Assembly (NCBI GenBank): GCA_046760105.1
Contig: JBHIDJ010000022.1
Location: 1-32,829 of the forward strand
DNA length: 32,829 nucleotides
Direction: 5' to 3'
Source: JBHIDJ01 sp046760105
GTDB lineage: Bacteria > Pseudomonadota > Gammaproteobacteria > Acidiferrobacterales > SPGG2
Shown here: piece after piece, positions 16,578 through 24,409 of the stretch
How positions within the stretch are numbered: the first letter of the stretch is position 1
How the letters are laid out: each line of letters starts with the position of its first letter
The notes under the pieces: model-generated
What the model was told of the DNA's origin: nothing
The model's database searches: none
What the model saw: the letters and a program-made list of their open reading frames with translations, nothing else
Made by a program: the position numbers and the translations under genes

Positions 16578-17210
16578 CTACGTCTGCCTTTCGGCGCCAA
16601 TAGGCAGCTGGCTCAGGCGCCGCATCTCGTCGCTTTCAAGTAACCGGGGATCCAGCAGATAATCGCTCACGAAGTCCAGCGCATCGAAGCCCCAGAATAG
16701 CTCGTCGTCCACGACAAAGGTAGGGACGCCAAAAACACCGAGCTGTAACGCGCGTTCACCGTTCCTGCGCAGTTCGTCCTTGACGTCGGGCGACGTCACC
16801 CGTTCATCGGCATCTTTGACGTTTAGATTGTGCGTTAGGTCTTGCCAACTGTCGGACTCGTCGGGACGCCGGCCGTCGCGCCAGATGAAACGAAAGATCT
16901 CGCGTATGACTTCGGGATCGTTATTCAAGGCGAGACTTAAGCGCAGAACCGCAAGCGGGTTAAACGGGTGTGCCGGAGGGATCTTTAGAGGGATTCCGTG
17001 TCTGCTGGCCAGCCACTGAATGTGACGCATAGTAAAGCGTCGCTTCTCAGGAATTTCCGCCGGACCTTTATGATTCCAATGTTTGAGTAGGCCGGCGAAA
17101 AGGATGGGGGTAAATGTAATCTCGGTGTCTTTTGGTAAGCGGTGACTTTGCTCCATCGCTAAATAAGAAAAGGGAGAGACGAAATCGAAATACCACTCTA
17201 CCGTTTTCAT
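16578..17210 (-). CDS. 2-hydroxychromene-2-carboxylate isomerase-like protein 1 (DsbA fold)
   Basis: This 210-residue thioredoxin-fold protein of the HCCA isomerase / GST-kappa group starts MKTVEWYFDFVSPFSYLA. S12 of the SPF motif stands where the glutathione-activating serine lies in this family; there is no CxxC, so it is not a disulfide oxidoreductase. The C-terminal LGVFGVPTFVVDDELFWG is diagnostic. The known family reaction, isomerisation in naphthalene degradation, is unlikely here because no ring-cleavage genes are present. It lies 10 nt downstream of DUF2889 and would be under the LiuR-type promoter at 17851-17879. A role in branched acyl-CoA metabolism is inferred from context only. 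Confidence 0.85.
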   Translation of the reverse strand: MKTVEWYFDFVSPFSYLAMEQSHRLPKDTEITFTPILFAGLLKHWNHKGPAEIPEKRRFTMRHIQWLASRHGIPLKIPPAHPFNPLAVLRLSLALNNDPEVIREIFRFIWRDGRRPDESDSWQDLTHNLNVKDADERVTSPDVKDELRRNGERALQLGVFGVPTFVVDDELFWGFDALDFVSDYLLDPRLLESDEMRRLSQLPIGAERQT

Positions 17211-17220
17211 GTCCTCGCTC

Positions 17221-17820
17221 TCAGTCTCCTTTTATCAAGGCAGGGGTACTCTCTTCCTTACTCGCTTGCGTACGTGGCTCCGTGTAAAACTCGGGCCAGT
17301 GGCGCTTAACGACGTTGCTGTCGCTCGCAAGCGCATGGCAGCTGTCGATGAAGAGTGGTTTCGTCTTTTCGCGTTCGGTTTCCTTGCGCCGCGATTTGAT
17401 GGGATAGATTGTTTGGAAGGCCGTGGTCGCCACCGGACCTATTAGTTCTACGAGATGCGTGCAACCGTTAACACCACCCAGCAACTGCTTCACGTTGCGC
17501 CGCCATCCGCGACCGATGCGTAACCCTTTTAGCAACTGGAAACGATCGGTAATGGCCGAGCACACACTAAAAGGTCCCCAATCCGTCACCGCTTCCACGT
17601 CGTGAATCACTAGATCGTCATCGACAGTCAGGCGCAACCACATTTCGTGGACCGGTTCGCCGGGTTTGATATCTCCGCGTTCGCGGTTTTGAAAGGTGTA
17701 CGTTTTGGTGTCGACAAGATGGCCTTCAATGTCCCACAAGCCATCTTCGCGCTGATAGCCGCGGCACTGTACGGAGCGTCGGTGAGTCAGTTCACGGGAT
17801 GGTGGGGCTGATAGCGGCAT
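17221..17820 (-). CDS. DUF2889 family protein
   Basis: This 199-residue protein has the DUF2889 pattern: RRSVQCRGYQREDGLWDIEG, then HLVDTKTYTF, GEPVHEMWLRLTVDDDL, HDVEAVTDWGPF and GCTHLVELIGPVATTAFQTI. No function is established for the family to my knowledge. The conserved cysteines (VQCRGY, SVCSAI, NGCTHL) and histidines could form a site. AAGGAG lies 8 nt before the ATG. It is the first gene after a perfect LiuR-type operator and is followed after 10 nt by an HCCA-isomerase-like gene, so it appears to be a regulated member of branched acyl-CoA catabolism. Confidence 0.88.
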   Translation of the reverse strand: MPLSAPPSRELTHRRSVQCRGYQREDGLWDIEGHLVDTKTYTFQNRERGDIKPGEPVHEMWLRLTVDDDLVIHDVEAVTDWGPFSVCSAITDRFQLLKGLRIGRGWRRNVKQLLGGVNGCTHLVELIGPVATTAFQTIYPIKSRRKETEREKTKPLFIDSCHALASDSNVVKRHWPEFYTEPRTQASKEESTPALIKGD

Positions 17821-17850
17821 GAGTGCTACTCCTTAACTTTTCCAAGATCG

Positions 17851-17879
17851 ACGATATCTTACGTTTACGTAAACGTCAA
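17851..17879 (-). promoter_or_regulatory. Promoter with LiuR-type operator, DUF2889 operon
   Basis: The perfect 16-bp palindrome ACGTTTACGTAAACGT (17861-17876) lies inside a promoter on the minus strand: TTGACG (-35, 17879-17874), a 17-bp spacer and TATCGT (-10, 17856-17851). The start of transcription would be about 25 nt before the ATG at 17820. MerR-family regulators typically bind between -35 and -10, and LiuR sites of this kind are known from comparative genomics. Confidence 0.82.
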
Positions 17880-17959
17880 GACAAAATAATCTCACTTAAA
17901 CAATAAGTTACATACGTATTTGATGATCTTACGTGATCGAACGACGGCTCAAGCTCGAA

Positions 17960-19618
17960 CTAGTCCGAAAGGCTCCCTAACTCGCTCGCCCGTTCGCGCA
18001 GTTTGAATTTTTGTATCTTGCCAGTCGATGTCTTTGGGAGCGGTCCGAACAACACGGTCTTCGGGGCTTTGTAATGGGCAAGGTGTTGCCGACAAAAGGC
18101 GATGATGTCATCTGCCGTCGTACCTGATGCGGAATCCTTGAGATTGACGAACGCACAAGGAGTCTCGCCCCACTTATCATCAGGCCGTGCAACGACCGCT
18201 GCTTCCAGCACGTCGGGATGCCGGTAGAGCACATCTTCTACTTCAATGGAGGAAATGTTTTCGCCGCCCGAGATAATAACGTCCTTGGAGCGGTCTTTTA
18301 GTTGAATATATCCGTCCGGATGTATAACGCCGAGATCGCCGGAATGAAACCATCCACTTGCGAAAGCGTCTTCTGTCGCTTTTTTATTCTTAAGGTATCC
18401 TTTCATGACGATATTGCCACGGAACATCACCTCGCCCATGGTTTGCCCATCGGCTGGCACCGGTGTCATGGTCTTCGGATCCATCACCTGTAGATCCTGC
18501 AGCGCGTGATACTTAACGCCCTGGCGCGCTTTGAGCTTGGCTTGTTGGTCCTTTGATTGCTGGTCCCACTGCGTTTTCCACGAGCACACGACTGCGGGGC
18601 CGTAAGTCTCTGTCAATCCGTAAACATGGGTCATATGAAAACCGGCCTCTTGCATGGCGGCCAGCACTGTGGCGGGGGGCGGTGCGGCTGCTGTCATCAC
18701 CCTAGGCGTGTGATGAAATTGGCGGCGCTCTTCGGGTTTTGCGTTGATGATAAAATTCAGCACGATCGGCGCGCCGCAGAAATGGGTCACGCCATGATCA
18801 GCGACGGCATCGTAGATGTTCTTCGCACTGACCTTCCGCAGGCACACGCTCGTGCCCGCGAGCGCAGCCAGGGTCCACGGGAAGCACCACCCGTTGCAAT
18901 GGAACATGGGCAAGGTCCAGAGGTACACCGGATGGTGTCCCATGTCCCAGGCGAGAATGTTGCTTAACGCGTTCAGATAGGCCCCGCGATGATGGTAGAC
19001 CACCCCCTTTGGATTCCCGGTTGTGCCGGAGGTGTAGTTCAACGAGATCGCCCGCCACTCGTCTGTCGGCAATTCCCATGCAAAATCGGGATCACCCTCT
19101 ACAAGAAAGGCCTCGTAAGTTAGCGCGCCAAGCAGCTCCCCTTCCCCTGCAAGCGGATCGTCGATGTCGATGATCAGAAGTTCGCGTTGAACCAGCTCGA
19201 GGGCCTCGCCGATTACTCCGGAGAACTCCTTGTCGGTGATCAGAACCTTGGCTCCGCCGTGATCGAGGATAAAGGCAATGGTTTTCGGATCCAGACGTAT
19301 GTTTAGCGCATTCAACACCGCACCCACCATGGGCACCGCGAAATGGGCTTCGAAGATCGCAGGAATGTTTGGCGCCATCACCGCCACGGTGTCGCCGAGG
19401 CCGATGCCATGCTTTCTGAGCGCTGAGGCTAGTCTGCGGCAACGTACGTAGCTCTCCGCCCACGTATAGCGTTGCTCACCATGAACTACCGAAATGTGCT
19501 TTGGATATACTGACGCCGCGCGTTCCAGAAAACTGAGCGGCGATAGCGGTCTGTAGTTCGCCAGGACCTTGTCTAGTCCTAGCTCATATGCGTTGGTGAT
19601 TGGCTCGGCGTCGGACAT
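17960..19618 (-). CDS. AMP-forming acyl-CoA ligase (ACSM / DmdB-like)
   Basis: This 552-residue member of the adenylate-forming family activates a carboxylic acid to its CoA ester with ATP. Visible motifs are the ATP loop YTSGTTGNPKG (195-205), MTAAAPPP, HVYGLTETYGP, GWFHSGDLG, KDVIISGGENISSIEVE (A8) and KTSTGKIQK with catalytic lysine K534. The subgroup, with FHCNGWCFPW and SLNYTSG, contains medium-chain, branched-chain and methylmercaptopropionate ligases; the substrate cannot be fixed from sequence. AGGA lies 9 nt before the ATG. It lies 77 bp downstream of the ECHDC3-like gene on the same strand, so the two are likely co-transcribed. Confidence 0.92.
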   Translation of the reverse strand: MSDAEPITNAYELGLDKVLANYRPLSPLSFLERAASVYPKHISVVHGEQRYTWAESYVRCRRLASALRKHGIGLGDTVAVMAPNIPAIFEAHFAVPMVGAVLNALNIRLDPKTIAFILDHGGAKVLITDKEFSGVIGEALELVQRELLIIDIDDPLAGEGELLGALTYEAFLVEGDPDFAWELPTDEWRAISLNYTSGTTGNPKGVVYHHRGAYLNALSNILAWDMGHHPVYLWTLPMFHCNGWCFPWTLAALAGTSVCLRKVSAKNIYDAVADHGVTHFCGAPIVLNFIINAKPEERRQFHHTPRVMTAAAPPPATVLAAMQEAGFHMTHVYGLTETYGPAVVCSWKTQWDQQSKDQQAKLKARQGVKYHALQDLQVMDPKTMTPVPADGQTMGEVMFRGNIVMKGYLKNKKATEDAFASGWFHSGDLGVIHPDGYIQLKDRSKDVIISGGENISSIEVEDVLYRHPDVLEAAVVARPDDKWGETPCAFVNLKDSASGTTADDIIAFCRQHLAHYKAPKTVLFGPLPKTSTGKIQKFKLRERASELGSLSD

Positions 19619-19695
19619 GGGAAGGTTTCCTAGCCAAAGAGTGGCAGACTAGATAGGTAGCACCGGCCGAAAAGTGACCCGTGCGCCTGGTAGGG

Positions 19696-20502
19696 TTATC
19701 GGCCGCGCCAGACCGGTTCGCGCTTTTCGATAAAGGCGTCTATACCTTCGCCCACATCGTCGGCCATCATATTTTCTGCCATGACCTCGCAGGCATAATC
19801 ATAGGCGGCCTCGAGCTGTTGGTCGATCTGGCGGTAGAACATCTGCTTGCCTGTACGTACCGCTACAGGTGACCTGTCCGTGATGTGACGGGCTAGCGCA
19901 ATCACCGCCTGGTCAAGTAACTCGGAATCGACGACGCGGTTGACAAGACCGAGCTGTGCAGCGGCCTCGGCGCTGACGAACTCGCCGGTCAACAGCATTT
20001 CCATCGCATGCTTGCGCAGGACGTTCCGGCTCAACGGCACCCCGGGCACGGAACAGAACAAGCCGACGTTGATGCCCGAAGTGGCAAAGCGCGCCTCACG
20101 CGATGCGACGGCAAGATCACAGGTGGCGACCAGTTGACAACCCGCCGCCGTAGCAATGCCGTGTACCCGGGCAATCACCGGCTGGGGTATGCGGGTCATC
20201 GTCAGCATCATGCGACTGCACTTTTTGAACAGGGCCCGGTAATACTCCTTGTCCGGCTGTGTGCGCATCTCCTTCAAATCGTGCCCGGCACAGAAAGCTT
20301 TCCCCGCACCCGCGAGAACTACCACCCGTACGGAACTGTCTTGCGCAATCGCATCCAGCGCATCTTGTAGCTCCGTTAACAGTGCGTCGGAGAGGGAGTT
20401 ATACTGCTTCGGGCGGTTCAGGGTGAGCGTAGTAATTCCATCCTCGTCGTGGCGCAGTAGTATGGGCTCCTCGGCGACAGGCTTGGTCACAGGGCTTGTC
20501 AT
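19696..20502 (-). CDS. ECHDC3-like crotonase lacking catalytic glutamates
   Basis: This crotonase-fold protein has 268 residues from the ATG at 20502, chosen because GGGGAGA lies 9 nt upstream; an ATG at 20541 lacks such a site. It retains the oxyanion-hole segment FCAGHDLKEM. However, GIATAAGCQLVATCD has Q where the first catalytic glutamate of enoyl-CoA hydratase lies, and FATSGINVGLFCSVPG lacks the second. These features match the ECHDC3 branch, whose reaction is not settled. Simple hydratase activity is unlikely. It precedes the acyl-CoA ligase and is divergent from a thioesterase. Confidence 0.88.
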   Translation of the reverse strand: MTSPVTKPVAEEPILLRHDEDGITTLTLNRPKQYNSLSDALLTELQDALDAIAQDSSVRVVVLAGAGKAFCAGHDLKEMRTQPDKEYYRALFKKCSRMMLTMTRIPQPVIARVHGIATAAGCQLVATCDLAVASREARFATSGINVGLFCSVPGVPLSRNVLRKHAMEMLLTGEFVSAEAAAQLGLVNRVVDSELLDQAVIALARHITDRSPVAVRTGKQMFYRQIDQQLEAAYDYACEVMAENMMADDVGEGIDAFIEKREPVWRGR

Positions 20503-20612
20503 CTGGTCTGTCTCCCCGATATGTATATGGCCATCTGGCATTCTGCAGCCAGAAGGCGGCAGACTTCAAGGGGTATGCGTCCGCGAGCGGACAGAGCAAC
20601 TGGGAGGCAGAT

Positions 20613-21035
20613 ATGTCGCGCATCTCCATAGAAGACTTTGAGAAAATCGCACGGGAACGCGTACCGTTTATAGGCCAGCTCGGGGTCAAAGTGGAGCAGC
20701 TTCACGACGGAACCGCCAGGCTCCGCGTCCCGTTCCGCGACGACTTCATTCGCCCAGGCGGCACGATCGCGGGACCCGTGCTGATGGGTCTGGCTGACCT
20801 GGCTATGTATGGGGCAGTCTTGAGCCTTATCGGACCGGTTGAGCTCGCGGTCACGACCAACCTCAACATTAATTTCCTACGGCGACCTCGACCCGGTGAT
20901 GTGATCGCCGAAGCGCGGATCCTGAAGTTGGGCAAGCGTTTAGCGGTGGGGGAGGTCGGTCTGTTTCGAGATGGCGAGGATGAGCTCGTTGCGCACGTGA
21001 CCAGCACCTATTCAATTCCCCCCGAGCGGGAGTGA
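20613..21035 (+). CDS. PaaI-like hotdog thioesterase
   Basis: This 140-residue protein starts at the ATG at 20613, with GGGAGG about 6 nt before it. A longer upstream frame is possible but reads through the divergent promoter region. The hotdog pattern FIRPGGTIAGPVLMGLADLA followed by NLNINFLRRPRPGDVIAEA marks the PaaI / DUF4442-related group. An aspartate in GLADLA is the usual catalytic position. It probably recycles CoA from stalled acyl-CoAs. It is divergent from the ECHDC3-like gene and converges with an HCCA-isomerase-like gene. Confidence 0.83.
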   Translation: MSRISIEDFEKIARERVPFIGQLGVKVEQLHDGTARLRVPFRDDFIRPGGTIAGPVLMGLADLAMYGAVLSLIGPVELAVTTNLNINFLRRPRPGDVIAEARILKLGKRLAVGEVGLFRDGEDELVAHVTSTYSIPPERE

Positions 21036-21082
21036 GTAAGACGTGGCACCGTCGCCGCAATTCATTTGCAGAGTCCTGATTG

Positions 21083-21685
21083 CTACCAACCGCCAGTGGC
21101 CAACCAACGGTCGACCTGATCCAGGCGGTCGTTTCCCCAGAAGGGCTCCTCGTCCACGAGTATGAATGGTGAGCCAAATACGCCCCGGGCGATTGCGTCG
21201 TCTGTTTCTTTACGGAGACGTTCCTTTACAGCGAGGTCCTGTAGCGCCGCTGTTACAGCGGTGCCGTCGATACCCAAGGATGCGGCAACACCAGCCACCT
21301 GTTCTGGGTCAGATATGTCTTTATTGTCGACGAAGTAGGCACTGAACAGAGCGCGCGCTAGCGCCTTCGCCTGCTCCGAATTCTTGTCGTCGAGCCAATA
21401 GTACGCCCGACTGGGCGCCACCCCCGAAATCGGTAGACGGTCTGGCATCTTGAACGGGATACCATATAGGCGGGCGGAGCGCGCGAAATCCCGGCACGCG
21501 TATTTGCCAACAAGCGGCTGATCCGGCAGGGGTCGACGGCCATTAATTTTGAACACAACACCCATCAGATACGGACGCCAGATTACCGAACGGTCGTGCT
21601 TAGCCGCGATCTCATCGATGCGATGGCTGGCGATGTAGCCATAGGGAGAAGAAAAATCGAAATAGAAATCGATGGGTTTTAGCAT
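21083..21685 (-). CDS. 2-hydroxychromene-2-carboxylate isomerase-like protein 2 (DsbA fold)
   Basis: This protein has 200 residues from the ATG at 21685 (MLKPIDFYFDFSSPYGYIA), which gives the standard family N-terminus. A start at 21736 would add 17 residues encoded by an intergenic repeat. S13 of SSPY is the candidate glutathione-activating serine, and GVFGSPFILVDEEPFWG is the diagnostic C-terminal motif. It is about as distant from the copy at 16578-17210 as separate subfamilies are. It follows the thiolase on the same strand, so it may be the last gene of the LiuR-controlled operon starting at 24850. The substrate is unknown. Confidence 0.85.
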   Translation of the reverse strand: MLKPIDFYFDFSSPYGYIASHRIDEIAAKHDRSVIWRPYLMGVVFKINGRRPLPDQPLVGKYACRDFARSARLYGIPFKMPDRLPISGVAPSRAYYWLDDKNSEQAKALARALFSAYFVDNKDISDPEQVAGVAASLGIDGTAVTAALQDLAVKERLRKETDDAIARGVFGSPFILVDEEPFWGNDRLDQVDRWLATGGW

Positions 21686-21715
21686 CGATTGATTTCCGTG
21701 GATGCAACTAGCTAA

Positions 21716-21801
21716 GTTCCAAGATACAAGATCCAAGATCCAAGGTTTAAAGCTTTTGTATTGAAGCAGTTCGTGTATCTTGCATCTTGCCCCTTGTATC
21801 T
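21716..21801. repeat. Imperfect palindromic repeat of AAGATACAAGATCCAAGAT type
   Basis: Two 23-nt arms (21722-21744 and 21779-21801) match as an inverted repeat at 19 of 23 positions, with AGATACAAG and CAAGAT shared. The element sits in the gap between the thiolase and the downstream isomerase-like gene and ends 3 nt before the thiolase stop. It is unlike coding sequence. Similar runs of TATCTTG are dispersed in some proteobacterial genomes, from memory; copies elsewhere were not testable here. Confidence 0.6.
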
Positions 21802-21804
21802 GGT

Positions 21805-22992
21805 TTACATTCTTTCCACCGCCATCCCGGTGGCCTCACCGCCGCCGATGCATAGCGCGGCGACACCGCGCTTCAAGTCGTACTTCTCCAATGCCGCTAG
21901 CAGCGTCACTAGAATACGCGCGCCCGATGCGCCGATCGGGTGACCAAGGGCACAGGCGCCGCCATGCACATTGACCTTATCGTGAGGCAAACCCAGATCT
22001 TGCATCGCTGCCATGGTCACCACGGCAAAAGCCTCGTTGATTTCGTAAAGGTCGACGTCTGCTGTGGACCAGCCGACCTTCTCAAGCAATTTTTTCACAG
22101 CAGAAACCGGAGCCGTGGTAAACCAAGCGGGCTCATGTGCGTGTGTGGTATGGGCCAGGATTTTTCCAAGTGGCTGCAGCCCGCGCCTTTCGGACTCGGA
22201 GAGCCGCATGAGTACGAGCGCGGCACCGCCGTCGGAGATGGAGCTGGAGTTAGCAGCTGTGACCGTTCCGTCTTTGCGAAAGGCGGGTCTCAGATGTGGA
22301 ATTTTCTCTGTGTTTGCTTTATGCGGTTGTTCGTCAGTGGTTATTGTGACATTGTCCTTGCGGGTTTTGACGAAAACTGGAACTACTTCGTCATCGAACG
22401 TGCCGCTGTCTATCGCTTTCTTCGCCCGCGTCAGCGACTCGATGGCAAACGCGTCCTGTGCCTCGCGCGTAAAGCTGTAGCGGTCAGCGGTGTTTTCCGC
22501 AAAGGCTCCCATTAAGCAACCTTTGTCGTAAGCATCTTCGAGACCATCCAGGAACATGTGATCCATGACCTGGGCGTGACCCATACGTAGGCCGCTCCGC
22601 GCCTTGGGCATGAGGTAAGGGGCGTTGCTCATGCTTTCCATCCCGCCGGCTACCACAACCTCATTGGTTCTCGCCAAAATCGAATCATGCGCGAGCATTG
22701 CGGCCTTCATTCCGGACCCACACATTTTATTGACGGTGGTGCAACCGACGCTCTGTGGGATGCCCGCACCGAGCGAGGCCTGACGGGCGGGGGCCTGACG
22801 CTGCCCAGCAGGCAACACACAACCCATGATGACCTCCTGGATTTCCTGCGCCGGCACTTGTGCATTCTCCAGTGCGGCCTGAATGGCAGTTGCACCTAGC
22901 TGCGGTGCCTCTACATCCCTAAGATCACCTTGAAAACCGCCCATGGGAGTACGGGCGGCCCCTACGATTACAACGGGATCATTGCTCGTCAT
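21805..22992 (-). CDS. Thiolase (acetyl-CoA acetyltransferase family)
   Basis: This 395-residue thiolase has nucleophile C91 in VNKMCGSGMKA, H351 in GGACALGHPIGASGAR and C381 in ALCIGGGEATGMA. NEAF is present in DLYEINEAFAVV. The reaction is thiolytic cleavage of 3-ketoacyl-CoA or, in reverse, acetyl-CoA condensation. The length and motifs match biosynthetic-type acetoacetyl-CoA thiolases, which often end leucine breakdown by cleaving acetoacetyl-CoA. GAGG lies 3 nt before the ATG. The gene starts 5 nt after the DUF1272 stop, so it is translationally coupled to ivd and DUF1272. Confidence 0.94.
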   Translation of the reverse strand: MTSNDPVVIVGAARTPMGGFQGDLRDVEAPQLGATAIQAALENAQVPAQEIQEVIMGCVLPAGQRQAPARQASLGAGIPQSVGCTTVNKMCGSGMKAAMLAHDSILARTNEVVVAGGMESMSNAPYLMPKARSGLRMGHAQVMDHMFLDGLEDAYDKGCLMGAFAENTADRYSFTREAQDAFAIESLTRAKKAIDSGTFDDEVVPVFVKTRKDNVTITTDEQPHKANTEKIPHLRPAFRKDGTVTAANSSSISDGGAALVLMRLSESERRGLQPLGKILAHTTHAHEPAWFTTAPVSAVKKLLEKVGWSTADVDLYEINEAFAVVTMAAMQDLGLPHDKVNVHGGACALGHPIGASGARILVTLLAALEKYDLKRGVAALCIGGGEATGMAVERM

Positions 22993-22997
22993 TTACC

Positions 22998-23180
22998 TCA
23001 CCCTTTAGTTAGGCGACGCGGCCTTTGTCTCGGCTCACCGTCGCAGTTAGGACAGATGTGTCGCATAGCGTCCGTACAGCCAGGACAAAACGTACATTCA
23101 TAAGAACATATATACGCGTCACCGTCAGGCGCGAGTGTCGCCTGACACTTTTCACAGGTGCTGCACATCTCAAGCGCCAT
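22998..23180 (-). CDS. DUF1272 cysteine-rich small protein
   Basis: This 60-residue protein carries nine cysteines, C6, C9, C12, C25, C29, C32, C35, C43 and C46, arranged as CxxCxxC, ICSYECTFCPGC and CPNC. The pattern is that of DUF1272 and suggests one or two zinc or iron sites. Its ATG shares one base with the ivd stop codon (TAATG), and the thiolase starts 5 nt after its own stop, so expression is tightly coupled to both. The function is unknown; metal delivery or a redox / regulatory role in the operon are guesses. Confidence 0.85.
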   Translation of the reverse strand: MALEMCSTCEKCQATLAPDGDAYICSYECTFCPGCTDAMRHICPNCDGEPRQRPRRLTKG

Positions 23181-24352
23181 TAAGCAGTCTCCTCGAAAAG
23201 CTCGCGCCCAATCAGCATGCGGCGGATTTCACTGGTACCGGCACCGATTTCGTAAAGCTTGGCATCGCGTAACAACCGGCCGGTGGGGCACTCATTGATG
23301 TAACCGTAACCCCCCAGGGCTTGGATCGCTTGTGAGGCCATCCATGTCGCCTTTTCCGCGGAATACAAGATCGCCCCTGCCGCGTCCTTGCGACTGGTCT
23401 CGCCGCGGTCATAGGCCTTGGCAACGGTATAGACGTACGCCTTGCAGGCATTCATCGTGCTGTACATGTCGGCGAGCTTCCCCTGCATCAGCTCAAACTC
23501 ACCGATCGGCTTACCGAACTGGGTGCGTTCATGCACATAAGGCACCACGATATCCATGCACGCCTGCATGATGCCCAATGGGCCGCCCGAGAGGACGAGC
23601 CTTTCGTAGTCGAGGCCGCTCATGAGCACACGAACACCTCGGTTGATTTCGCCGAGCACATTCTCCTCCGGGACCTCACAGTCCTCGAACACCAGCTCAC
23701 AGGTGTTGGACCCACGCATGCCGAGCTTGTCCAGCTTTTGTGCGGTGGAGAAACCTGCAAACCCCTGCTCGATAACAAATGCGGTTATACCGTTCGGCCC
23801 TGCATTGGGGTCGGTCTTGGCGTAGACCACCAGGGTGTTTGCGTCGGGCCCATTGGTGATCCACATCTTGTTGCCATTGAGAATGTAATGGTCGCCTTTC
23901 TTCTCCGCCCGCATGCGCATGCCAATGACATCAGAGCCGGCTCCAGTCTCGCTCATGGCCAGCGCACCGACATGCTCACCGCTGATAAGCTTCGGCAGAT
24001 ACTTTTGCTTCTGCTGTTCACTACCGTTGCGGCGGATCTGATTAACACACAGGTTGGAGTGCGCGCCATAGGAGAGCCCCACGGACGCTGACACACGGCT
24101 GATCTCTTCCATCGCGACAACGTGTTCCAGATAACCCATGGCGGCACCGCCGTACTCTTCTTCAACCGTGATGCCGAGCAGACCGAGATCGCCCATTTTT
24201 TTCCACAGGTCGGCGGGAAATTCATTGCGGTGATCGATCTCCGCTGCGCGCGGTTCGATTTCTGCTTTGGCGAAACCGTGCACCGACTCGCGCAACATGT
24301 CTGCGGTTTCGCCGAGGTCAAAATTCAATGTCGGAAACGGAATCGTGGTCAT
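23180..24352 (-). CDS. ivd: Isovaleryl-CoA dehydrogenase
   Basis: This protein has 390 residues from the ATG at 24352 (MTTIPFPTLNF), chosen because GAGAG lies upstream; an ATG at 24370 adds six residues but has no site. It oxidises isovaleryl-CoA to 3-methylcrotonyl-CoA in leucine breakdown. The distinguishing feature is the catalytic glutamate in the G-helix, E250 in SGLDYERLVLSGGPLGIMQ, as in IVD and unlike most acyl-CoA dehydrogenases. Other signatures are ALAMSETGAGSDV, MWITNGPDA and ALGGYGYINECPTGRLLRDA. It is preceded by a thioesterase and overlapped by DUF1272 in a LiuR-controlled operon. The methylcrotonyl-CoA carboxylase and HMG-CoA lyase genes are not in the window. Confidence 0.94.
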   Translation of the reverse strand: MTTIPFPTLNFDLGETADMLRESVHGFAKAEIEPRAAEIDHRNEFPADLWKKMGDLGLLGITVEEEYGGAAMGYLEHVVAMEEISRVSASVGLSYGAHSNLCVNQIRRNGSEQQKQKYLPKLISGEHVGALAMSETGAGSDVIGMRMRAEKKGDHYILNGNKMWITNGPDANTLVVYAKTDPNAGPNGITAFVIEQGFAGFSTAQKLDKLGMRGSNTCELVFEDCEVPEENVLGEINRGVRVLMSGLDYERLVLSGGPLGIMQACMDIVVPYVHERTQFGKPIGEFELMQGKLADMYSTMNACKAYVYTVAKAYDRGETSRKDAAGAILYSAEKATWMASQAIQALGGYGYINECPTGRLLRDAKLYEIGAGTSEIRRMLIGRELFEETA

Positions 24353-24409
24353 GGTTCGTCTCTCTAACATATCACTCGCGATCGCTGTGGCTGATTGTCT
24401 CCTTCTTAA

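Noticed and set aside
8282..19618. A DMSP demethylation (DmdB/DmdC/DmdD) pathway
   Set aside because: The ligase and long dehydrogenase resemble DmdB and DmdC, but they are not adjacent. The crotonases look like ECHS1 and ECHDC3 types, no DmdA is present, and the regulator is LiuR. It remains only a possible alternative substrate.
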